Positions 43,577 through 52,905 of a DNA stretch of 64,000 bases are shown here, piece by piece; position 1 is the stretch's first letter, and the number at the start of each line of letters is the position of its first letter. Source of the stretch: Byssothecium circinans (lineage: Eukaryota; Ascomycota; Dothideomycetes; Pleosporales; Massarinaceae). The stretch lies in assembly GCA_010015675.1 (NCBI GenBank), contig ML976979.1, positions 844,445-908,444 of the forward strand, in the 5' to 3' direction. Under the pieces are notes generated by a model. The model was not told where the DNA came from. It did no database searches and saw nothing but the letters and a program-made list of their open reading frames with translations. Position numbers and translations under genes: made by a program.

Positions 43577-45240
43577 GCGCAGGGATGAATTTTGCTAGCG
43601 CAGATTCGCTGTATCAAGGATTTGCGTTCTGTATAGAGTCACAGATTGCGGGGGCGTGGTAATGCTGTGCGGTGAGTCACTAAGCGTAGGCTATAAAGGG
43701 CTCAGCCGCCTGTCTTCAACCCTCGCCGCCCACCTTACAACCCTAAACATCAACCTGCGCAGGAATAATATTAGCTGCCGCAGAATCGCACTGCTAAAAA
43801 TTAGCGGTCTATGTATAACTATAGATTGCGCAGGTGTGGTGATGCTGTGCGGTGAGTCACTAAACGTAGCGTATGAAGGGCGCGCTCTACCTCGCCACCT
43901 ACCCTACCACACTGACCATCAACCTTGCGCAGGAATAACACTAGTTAGCGCAGAATCGCTGTGGTAGCTACTTCAGTTCTTACTGTTCGAAAAGATTGTG
44001 GGATGTAGTATGGTAGTGCGCAGACGTGCTAAAGATAGAGGGAATAGGCGGCTCGTGACTCGTCTTGACCCCCCAGCATACTTACCACAGCCACCACTAC
44101 CCTGCGCAGGCATACTTTTAGCTGGCGCGGAATTGCAGTGATGGATACTACAATTCTGTCTATTATTATAGATTGTAGGAGTGTGGTTTGTGGTGCGCGG
44201 ACGTACTGAAGGTAGATGCGAGGTTAAGCAGGCTCAGCCGCTCATCTTTGACCCTCACACGAACTTGCCACAACCACCCCTACCTTGCGCAGGAATTATT
44301 TTAGCTGGCGCATAATTGCAGTAGTGGTGAATTGGATTCTAATTATTATTAAAGATCGCGCAAGTGTGGTATTGTGGTGCGGAGGCGCACCAAAGATGGG
44401 ATAAAGAGGGCTCCGCTAAACCTCAGCCGCCCGCGATTGTCTTCCACCCTTTCAATCCTCATGCTCACCACAAACTCACCACCACCCTACGCAGGGATTT
44501 TATCAGCTGCCGCATAATCGCACCAGTGGTGAGTTGGATTCTGATTATTATTAAAGATCGCGTAAGAGTGGTGTTGTAGTGTGCAGATGCACCAAAGATG
44601 GGATGTTAAGGGCGCAGCCAATTGCGATTGTTTCCAACCACAGCACCTCCACACCCTCCACACCCTCCACACACCCACCGCCACCCTGCGCAGGAATTAT
44701 TTTACCTAGCGCATGATCGCACTGGTCAGTAGTTGCGCTCTACAAAATTAGCAAGTCGCGCAGGCGTGGTGTTGTACTGCGGGTAATGGCGGAAGAGAGG
44801 GCGTGGATACACCGTCGAAAGGCTGCGACGTCACTTCAGCTACCGCAACCACGCACGCAGATGTTCTCGCGCAAGAATTGTTTTACTCCCCGCATAACCG
44901 CACTGCTTAGTAGTAGCGCTTTATGTGCATCCGCAAGTTGCGCAAGCGTGGTGCTATGGTGCGTTAAGTGACTGAAGATGGGGTGTTGACACGTCTCGTA
45001 GGCCGTCGCTTGATCCACCGCAACCACCCACGAAGATGTTCTCCCGCAGGAATTATCTTACCTGGCGCACAATCGCACTGCCTATCAGTAGCGCCTCATA
45101 TGTATCCGCAAGTTGCGCAAGCATGGTGTTGTGGTGCGTTACGTAACTGAGTATGGGGCGTCGGTACCTTCGTTCCCCCACGACGCCCCTCAACGCACCA
45201 CAACCACAACCACGCACTTGAATGCTACCGAGCAAATTTT
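43577..45240 (+). repeat. Diverged tandem satellite, subfamily 1 (about 9 units, 170-202 bp)
   Basis: Nine units begin near 43577, 43757, 43927, 44104, 44287, 44489, 44688, 44869 and 45045. Each has a conserved box of about 37 bp (consensus GCGCAGGAATTATTTTAGCT then GGCGCATAATCGCACTG). A second box of about 50 bp follows, around GATCGCGCAAGTGTGGT..TTGTGGTGCG. The spacers between boxes are poorly conserved. No long frame runs through the units, so it is not a protein repeat. Confidence 0.85.
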
Positions 45241-45427
45241 GACAATGGGCCTCTTGATGTGTTACAGCCGAAAAAGATCGCTTGATCAGATATTCAAACC
45301 AGGCGTTGTGAGAAGCCAGGCTGTCGGTCGCACTGTTCGAAGCTGGGTGCGAATGGTGAATGGAAGTGGTCGACATCCATCTACACTTCGCCTGCCCCCT
45401 CTCCCATTTTCCTTCCCGCAAGCTTTG

Positions 45428-45790
45428 CGCTACGTGCAATGAATGCGCTGTATCTATTCAGGTGTAATGTGTAAGTTGGGGAGCCGCGCGAGATGTATTG
45501 CAAAAAGGTGGTGGTTTTGAAGTTGGCCTTTGAACGCACGCTTGAACACCAAAACTCCTCCGATGACTCCATTCTTCCGTACTTCTGCCTTGATCTCACT
45601 CGAACTCCAAGCTACGTGCACCAGATGCGCTGGGTCTCTCTGAACATGAGTTGGTAATTTGGAGCTGCGCAAGACGTACTGTGATTCGGCGTGTTGAAGG
45701 TAAAGTACGGCAGTGAATAGAAGTTGTCGACACCCATCAACACTTACCCTCCCCTCCCCGTTAAGTTTCTCACGCAGGCCACAATTCACG
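45428..45790 (+). repeat. Satellite-like units linking subfamilies 1 and 2
   Basis: Two diverged units at about 45428 and 45611 (offset 183 bp) share GCTACGTGCA, ATGCGCTG and GGAGC.GCGC.AGA.GTA. A further shared block around GTCGACA.CCATC (45369 and 45728) also repeats. This keeps the periodicity of the flanking arrays. Confidence 0.55.
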
Positions 45791-45929
45791 TGAGCTATAT
45801 AATGAGAGTTCAGTACATATTCCAATTAAAATATGATGGTGGGAAATGCAGCGTTGTGGCGGGGTTGGTTTGAAGGGGACGGAGGGAGCGGATGCTGATC
45901 TGGCACGCAAACACCACAACCCTCTGAAG

Positions 45930-46600
45930 TTCCAAATTCGCCAAACACCGGCTCGTGGCGCTACATTCGTCAAGCCAATTACTATACATTCTGAAAATTT
46001 CAGAACGATCGGATGTTGCCGCCTGAAAGGCGACGGCTTGAGAGTTTGCTTGTTGTGGTCACATGCAGCGTCACCTTCACCCAACAGCCTCCTCTTCCGC
46101 ACCATCAATTCATGTTCGCCAGGCTCCGGCTTGTGGCGCTACGTTTTTCAGGCCCATTACTACACATACTGAAAATTTTAGAACAATTGGATGTTGTCGC
46201 ATCAAAGGCGAGGGCTTGAAAATTCGCTCGTCGTAGTCGCTCAACTTTCACACAACACTCCCTTGTGCTACTTCAATTTGCATCCTGCGAATACCGGCGG
46301 CTGGCAATGCATTTTCCAGGCCAAAAATCGTCTATCCTGAGAGTTTCAGGCCGAGCGAATATTGCCGCCGAAAAAGCGACGGCTTGAAAGGCTGGTTGAG
46401 GCGTCCCACAGCCTCGAGGGCTCACCCAGCGGCTCTCTCTTTTTGAACTCCTTCAATTCGCACCCGGCGAGTATCGCCTACTGGATGTTGCCGGCTGAAA
46501 CGCGAGGGTTTAACAGGTTGGTTGAGGGCTTCCGTAGCCTCAACATTCACCCACCAGTCTCCTCTTGTGCTGATTCAATTCACGTTGTTCAAAGCCTGCA
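45930..46600 (+). repeat. Diverged tandem satellite, subfamily 2 (4-5 units)
   Basis: Units begin near 45935, 46110, 46280 and 46457, with a partial one near 46578. They carry AATTCGC....CCGGCT.GTGGCGCTAC followed by TGAAAATTT and a GGATGTTGCCG..TGAAAGGCGACGGCTTGA block. The leading box resembles that of subfamily 4, so both probably share one ancestor. Confidence 0.7.
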
Positions 46601-46689
46601 CTGACTTGGAAATACGTAAAGGTTTAATATCCCGCAAGCTCTGCGTGGCTCGGTGCTGAATGGACGTGGTGGTGCAAAACATGGAGGCT

Positions 46690-47045
46690 CGAGAGGTGGT
46701 GGTAATCTGCTGGTAGCGAAAGACCACTTTCCACATCACCGCTTTGATAACGGCATATTCGCTGTCTCCCGGCTTGGCACTATAGTTTTTGTGGATAATT
46801 TTAAGTATATTCTAGGTGACGCGGGACTATTTTGACGTTCCCGCTGCATATTGAAGAGGCTTGAAAGCTGGTGGTAATCTACCCGCACGCAGTGAAAGAC
46901 CACTACCTTCTGCCTCACCACTACAGAGGCCGCCTATTCGCTGTCTCCCGGCATGCCACTATTGTTTTCGCATAGCTAATTGGAATACATTGCAGGTAAG
47001 CCGATGTTATTTCGACGTTCCCGCTACAGATCGGTGAGGCTCTAA
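46690..47045 (+). repeat. Diverged tandem satellite, subfamily 3 (2 units)
   Basis: Two units about 178 bp apart share GGTGGTAATCT, GCGAAAGACCACT/GTGAAAGACCACT, TATTCGCTGTCTCCCGGC and GACGTTCCCGCT. The central box links it to subfamily 4. A poorly preserved third unit may fill 47045-47280. Confidence 0.7.
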
Positions 47046-47282
47046 AGGTGATGACTTGGCCGCTAGCACTACCTTGGTATGATCGTGAATGAACTGCGGC
47101 TTTGAGGCGGAATGTCGCGTGATATCTTAGGCTGAGAGTGCGGCTCTATTTAGAAAAGGTTTTATCGACGTTAAAATCGTCTAGACGTTGTGGTAGGGAG
47201 TTGAGTAGGTAGGGTAGATGCAGCACGAAGCATTTCACTTATGAACAGCCGTGCAGGCTTCAATTTCACACTATCACCTCAT

Positions 47283-48030
47283 ATTCGCTACGTCCCGGCT
47301 TAGGTGCGTTCAAGTCGCTGAGTCAAGTTCTATATATTAGAGTGTTATTTTCCATAATCTATATGCGCCGCGTGGAAATTTCGGCCCAAATAGTACCATG
47401 CTAGGGTGTGGTGCGTTGGTACCTATGGTAGTAAAATATTATAGAGATTTTTACACTACCCCCATATTCGCCACGTCCCGGCCTAGGTGCGTTTGATTCG
47501 CCGAGTCAAGTTCTATATATTAGAGAGCTATTTACTATAATCTACACGCGCCGCGTGGAGATTTTGGCCCAAGTGGTAGGGCGTGTTGCGTTATTAGTAA
47601 AATTGTAAAGATTTTTACAACACTACCCCCATATTCGCTACAACCCGGCTTAGGCGCATTTAATTCGCTGAGTTAAGTTATATATATCGGAGAATTATGC
47701 GCTACAGTCTAGATGCGCCGCGTGGAAATTCGGGCTCAAATAGTAGAGTGCGGTGCGTTCCTAGTGAAAGGTTATAAATATTTCTATAATACCACCCTTA
47801 TATTCGCTGCGTCCCGGCTTAGGTGCGCTTGATTCGCTGAGTTAAATTCTATATGTTAGAGAATTATGCACTACAGTCTAGATATGCCGCGTAGGAATTC
47901 GGGCTCAAATAGTTGAGCGTGGTGCATTTCAATGGTTGCTAATAAAAGGCCAAAGATTTTGAGAACACCGCCCTCATATTCGCTGCATCCCGGCTTAGGG
48001 GCGCTCAATTCGCTGAGTCAACCTCTACAT
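47283..48030 (+). repeat. Diverged tandem satellite, subfamily 4 (5 units)
   Basis: Units start at ATTCGCT/ATTCGCC positions 47283, 47465, 47633, 47802 and 47978 (periods 182, 168, 169, 176). Shared boxes are CCCGGCTTAGGTGCG, TTCGCTGAGTCAAGTTCTATATATTAGAG (conserved in parts) and TAGATGCGCCGCGTGGAAATT. The 3' third of each unit is variable. Confidence 0.85.
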
Positions 48031-48122
48031 AACCCAAAAGACCAAAAACTGTAAACATGTGGGCGGTGGGAGTGGGCTTGAAAAGTAGTGGTGAGCATGC
48101 TCTTGCACGTGACCAATTCCAA

Positions 48123-48222
48123 GAGCCCTCATCGGAGCGCTTGGTGAGAATACTATCCCGTATACCCCAACCTAGGGGGATACACAACAATATACAACCT
48201 TCTTAAGCGCTTAGCATGCATA
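48123..48222 (+). repeat. Left arm of a 100-bp inverted repeat pair
   Basis: Reverse complement of 50695-50795 with about nine mismatches. The core includes AGCGCTTGGTG, AATACTATCCCGTATA and CTTAAGCGCTTAGCAT. Together the arms enclose 2.5 kb containing one gene. They could be terminal repeats of a mobile element or two independent insertions of a short element. Confidence 0.8.
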
Positions 48223-48810
48223 TTCGCGTTGCATCCTTAACCCTATTCCTACAAACTCTTTTACAGAAACCTCCAAAGCTCGTTCTCTTACCTTAGTAGC
48301 GATCCATACAAAGCCCTCACTTACCACACCTCTCCTTCCCCTGTCCGCCTCCAACATCTCTCTTCCAAGCCTCAAGCCCAGATCAGACTACACTAACCGC
48401 ACCATGGCTCCGAAGAGAAAACCATTCACATCAACCTTTCACTCCCGCACCTTCACCGCAACTCTCTCAGTGCTTCCACTAGCGCCTTCACACAGCTTCA
48501 TCATGGCTTTTCTCTCTCACTTTTTGAGGCTGACCAATAGATAAGCAGCATTGGAGCAGGTCGAAGCTGCGAACAAACGCTTCCTTCTCTCACCTCGAGC
48601 GACTTCGGGGCTGTGCGTTTGTATTGAATCACGTGGCCTGTTGCCTTAGCCTAGCCAATTTCTGCTTTCACTTCAACTTTTCTTCGCTCTCCACTTCTAT
48701 TTAACCTCCCCCCCCCCCTCCAAACTTCCTATTTACCCTTTCTCCCTCCCTCCAACCTTCGTATTTGCCTACCTACACCAGCCTTCGATCGATCGAGGAC
48801 GACCGCCGCG

Positions 48811-50107
48811 ATGGCTCCACGCCAGAAGAGACAGCCAGACGACACCGCCACCAATACTCGCGCCGAAAAGCGTCCCAAGAGCAGAGCACTCGCCGCGTCC
48901 TCGTCAGCAGCAGAAGCAGCGCCAACGAAGCCCCCTCCAAAGAAACTGTCCACCAAGACTCCGCCTACGCCGAAGAGCAAGCGGAACAAGGACGACTCAC
49001 AAGATGAGACTGAGGAGCCAACGCCAGAAATTACGCCCATCAAAAAACTCCGTGCAACGAAGAAGCCCACGTCCACAACACCTACTCCAGCAAAGAAGAA
49101 GCCCACGTCCACAACAACTATTCCAGCAAAGAAGAAGCCCACGTCCACAACACCTACTTCAGCAAAGAAGACGACAGTCAAGGCTGGCGGGGGGCCAGGG
49201 GCTTCAAGCTCCAAAAGTAAGTTGATCCTGACGTACTAGACTCTGGACATACTCTCTGCTCACACTTACTTTAGCTATGAAAAGCCTCATACAAGGCCTC
49301 AACTCTCCAGATGATTCACCGCCAGAGGGTGAGAAGGCACGCCACGACGTCGACTCAGAAGAAATAAGCCGGCTTCGAGCTCAGGTTCAAAAACAACGCC
49401 AGCTTCGAGAAGGCGAGCGGCATGCTAGAGAAAGGGCTGAAGCTGAATTGGCAGGAGCTCTGGAGGAGAAAGCTGTATTTTGCTATGCAATGGCTAACCA
49501 GAACACCTACGTCCTGAACCGGCTGCTATGCATGATACAATCCGCAAGACCGGAATTTGCAGATCTTCTTCCGAAGGGCCAGGACGTGACCAAGACCGCC
49601 CTCCGCCAGAAAGCAGCGGACCTAAAAAGCCATTTCGACGATGATCTGGAAGCTCTCCAGCAGACCGCATCAGCAGCTGCTGAAGCAGGTATCCAAGCTT
49701 CTCTGCAGGTGATTGGCAACCAGATCGACGCTCGGCCATCTTTCCTCCGAACAGACTGGCAACCGACCTCTGGAGAATCCTCTGGAAACCAAAACAGGCT
49801 ATGGTTCCACGGGAAAACGCCCAAAGACTTCTTCCGGCCATTGCTAGCGACAGAGGAGTCTGGATTGGTTGATCCAGAAGCCAGAGTGCATCAGTTTTGC
49901 CTAATGAACGGCATTACTGCTCCTGAGAAAGTGGCAGTGGCGTTGGCGAATTGGCGAAAGCAGCAGCAAGAACGTGACCCGGACAATAGCAACGTATCCA
50001 CCGAAGCCAACAGCGATTCAGATATGCTCTATTCCGAAGATGAGCTATCTGGAGACCAGCTCTCCGAAGACCAGAGTAGTGAAGATGGCTCATTTGACTG
50101 GCCGTGA
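48811..50107 (+). CDS. Orphan basic/coiled-coil protein inside the inverted repeats
   Basis: Two exons (48811-49216 and 49275-50107; 58-nt intron with GTAAGT and TTTAG) give about 412 residues. The N-terminal 135 residues are Lys-, Pro-, Ser- and Thr-rich and histone-tail-like. They include three 12-residue units KKKPTSTTPTPA (also PTSTTTIPA, PTSTTPTSA) encoded by 36-bp DNA repeats at about 49060-49165. The second part has a charged coiled coil (SRLRAQVQKQRQLREGERH), then a helical region with FCYAMANQNTYVLNRLLCMIQ and WFHGKTPKDFFRPLL, and an acidic tail rich in S, E and D. No known domain, signal peptide or transposase motif is seen. The basic and acidic tails suggest a nuclear protein. It may be cargo of a mobile element. 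Confidence 0.7.
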
Positions 50108-50324
50108 GGATTGGCAGGCGACTTGGTCTGGAGGTGCACCTTCCATAGACTCTATAGATCCAATGGAATAATACTTCCCACATCCCCTGCCCAGAATGCG
50201 TTCCCTTTCTCACTTGTTTTTGCATCAAGTCAGACTTTGCCAATTTCACGCCTTGCATGGAATAGAGTTTTTCATGGGAATGCGACCTAAGGTGTGACAT
50301 GGCTACACAAAGTAACCCTAAAGA

Positions 50325-50378
50325 CGTGTATATAGTGCGTTGTATTCCCCCAGGGTAAGGTATACGGGGTATTGTTGA
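50325..50378 (+). repeat. Diverged partial copy of the inverted-repeat arm
   Basis: GTGTATATAGTGCG, GTATTCCCCCAGG and GGTATACGGGG match the core of the arm at 50695-50795 in the same orientation, with several differences. Confidence 0.55.
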
Positions 50379-50431
50379 ACTGTATTTTTCACCAGATCTC
50401 ACCTTTCTAGCCAGTTGCTCTACGCAATGGG

Positions 50432-50590
50432 TATCTCAAAGTGTACTGAATTATAGTAGCCAATCTCTGTGAATGTTAGAATTACAAGAGCATATGAGAA
50501 CGAATATACCCTCGACAAGCTATACAAGATTGTACTTGTAGGGCTAAGGGTTAGTTTTAACGCATTTAAGATATAAAGGCTACTAACTAA
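50432..50590 (+). repeat. Single copy of the 142-bp repeat with its leading flank
   Basis: TCTCAAAGTGTACTGAATTA continuing into TAGTAGCCAAT is identical to 51938-51968 at the end of the pseudogene, and the following 130 bp match the tandem units at 51960-52811. So one segment carrying the unit and its flank was duplicated. Confidence 0.75.
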
Positions 50591-50694
50591 ATCGTGGTAC
50601 GGCTTTTATATAGATCACTACTATAGTAAGAGAATAAGCTTTAGAGGTTTCTGTAATAGAGTTTATAAGAATAGGGTCTAAGATACGACACTAC

Positions 50695-50795
50695 TATGTA
50701 TGCTAAGCGCTTAAGATAGTTGTATATTGTCGTGTATCCCCCCAGGTTGGTGTATACGGGATAGTATTCCCACCAAGCGCTGCGATGAGGCCTCT
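50695..50795 (-). repeat. Right arm of the 100-bp inverted repeat pair
   Basis: Partner of 48123-48222. It contains an internal hairpin candidate, TTGGTG..ATAC..GTAT..CACCAA, at about 50748-50777. No target-site duplication is apparent beside either arm. Confidence 0.8.
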
Positions 50796-51146
50796 CGTAA
50801 GACGCAGGAGAATCATAGCAATGTAGAAACCTATTGTTCAATGAGAAAATCAGGAAGCTCTAACGTCTACCTCTTGGACCTCAAGAGTACCACGACGAAT
50901 ATGCAACGTGGCCGCGAGACTGGTCATTCACCCCACAATGGGAAGGCCAGGCCTACGCGTATGTCTGACCTGCCATCCACGCTCTTGGATTATATGTTAT
51001 GGCCGGCAACAAAACCAGCTGCTCTGGTTGTGGTTCAACCATTCATCAGTTGAACATAGTTGTTTGCCCTTTCTTCCGCCATCCGGTAAGTTAACATTCA
51101 GACTTCGTCCTTTGTGCATCTCCAGATACTAACTTTCAATTTATAG

Positions 51147-51976
51147 GTGCAACTAGGATCTTGCCGACCGATGCTGACACCTGGCAGCCCACCGACGACA
51201 ACTTCCAAGTCGCGGTCTAGAAGTTCAATCTCACCTACGGGGATGATCCAGATGAGCAGGAAGCGTCCAAGAAGAAGCTCAAGACGCACAACTAGAAAGC
51301 CTATTTCGAGTATCTGAGGATTCAGAAGGTCGAGCATACGGATTGGAGACATACGCAGGCAGTGCAACATTTGCGGGAAATCCTGATGCAGAAAATGGAT
51401 TTAGAGGAACCAGACGACAGGCCTCCTCACAACATTCTCAAGAACTCCATTGAAGAGTAGGTCTTCCTGATGGATTACGGCAAGCAGCAGTATGGATATG
51501 TAGCTTGAATTTCAATCGGTTTACAAATTTCCTCGTGCGTCCGTCCGTGTCAAGAGAATTTTTCCAACTATGCTAATTTATTTCCCAGGAATTCTCTGAT
51601 TGCACCACCACCAGTTCCGGACAAACCGGCAATCAAAAATTGGCCGGACGCCATCCTTCCGAGTGTATCAAGGGCAGAGATTACCTTCTAGAAGGGCTGG
51701 ATCAATAATGAGATGATTCCTCTGGTTCATCGGACATTGATGTTTATGATTCGGGCTGAGCCATATGAAGACTGGGAGACCAAGATGCTGGAAGCACAGC
51801 ATTACGCTTGGGGATCCATGGTGACACGAGCAGTTGACCACAACGGCGCTTGCCTCACAGGCACTCTGAAATCTCTTTGGCAGATGTACAGAGCCCAGAA
51901 GAAAGCCAGGTTGCAGTGGATTAAGTCCTATCCAGACTCTCAAAGTGTACTGAATTATAGTAGCCAATATCTGTGA
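51147..51976 (+). pseudogene. Pseudogene of an unknown protein with in-frame TAG stops
   Basis: A typical intron (51086-51146, GTAAGT, ACTAAC branch, TATAG) precedes a frame that reads as protein: DTWQPTDDNFQVAV, then YGDDPDEQEASKKKLKTH, then HTQAVQHLREILMQKMD. It is interrupted by TAG at 51218, 51293 and 51458. After a probable second intron ending near 51588 the frame resumes (IAPPPVPDKPAIKNWPDAIL...), with another TAG at 51689, and then runs 95 codons to TGA at 51974. All four stops are TAG. Each could derive from CAG (Gln) by a single C-to-T change at CpA, the RIP signature. The ancestral protein is unrecognised. The end of the frame runs into the first 142-bp repeat unit. Confidence 0.65.
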
Positions 51977-52811
51977 ACATTGGAAATACAAGAGTATATG
52001 ATAACGAATATACCCTCGACATGCTATATGAGATCTCCGTTTATAGGGCGAAGAGTCATTTTTAACGCTTTTAAGGTGTAAAGGCCACTATCTGATTTGC
52101 GGTAGCATATATCTGTAAAGGTTAAAACTAGAATAGCATGCGATAATAAATACACCCTTGATAAGCTATACGAGATTTGTGTTTATAAGGCTAAGAGCTA
52201 TCTTTGACGCTTTTGAGGTGTTAAGGCTACTATCTGAGTGGTGGTAGCCTATACCTGTGAAAGCTGAAACTATAATAGCATGCGATAGTGAATACACCCT
52301 CGACAAGCTATACAAGATTTGCGTTTATAGGGTGAAGAGCTATTTTTAACGCTTTTAAGGTGTAAAGGCGACTATCTGAATCGTGGTAGCCTTTATCTGT
52401 GAAAGTTGAAACTATAATAACATGCGATAATGAAGATACCTTCGACAAACTATACAGAATTTGTATTTATAGGGCTAATAGTTAGTTTTAACACTTCTAC
52501 GATATTGAGGCCACTAACTAAATCATGGCAGCCTACACCTATAAACGCTGAAACTACAAGACTATATAGTGCTGAATATACCCTAGATAGGTTATACTAG
52601 ATTTATGTTTACAGGGCATAGGATTAGTTTTAGTACTTTTGAGATATAAAGGCTACTAAATGAATCGTGTTAGCCCATATCCATGAACGACGAAACTATA
52701 AAAGGATACGGTGCTGAATATACCCTAGATAAGCTATACTAGATTCGTGTTTACAGGGCTTCGGATCGGTTTCAACACTTTTGAGATTTAAAGATATCAT
52801 GACCGGAAGGG
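51960..52811 (+). repeat. 142-bp tandem repeat, six units
   Basis: Units begin at 51960, 52101, 52244, 52386, 52528 and 52670 (periods 141-143). Each contains TAGCC.ATATCTGTGAA, GAATA.ACCCTCGACAAGCTAT, TTTATAGGGC..AGAG and TTTTTAACGCTTTTAAGGTG. The sequence is AT-rich and lacks an open frame through the array. Confidence 0.9.
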
Positions 52812-52905
52812 TCATATGCACAAGTATAGGCTTCTCTCCATCGCATCAAACCAAGGATCCCCCCCTTTTCAAACTAAAGAAAGCATCTACCCGAGACTGG
52901 CCATC

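Noticed and set aside
43577..45240. Idea that the satellite units encode a protein repeat
   Set aside because: Unit lengths vary between 170 and 202 bp without keeping frame, and stops occur in all frames.
43577..45240. Idea that the array is a CRISPR
   Set aside because: Units are far too long and diverged, with no short identical repeats and uniform spacers, and the genome is eukaryotic.
48729..49214. 161-codon minus-strand frame with repeated VVDVGFFFAG-type units
   Set aside because: Antisense reading of the 36-bp minisatellite in the plus-strand gene; its apparent membrane repeats are a by-product of lysine codons read backwards.
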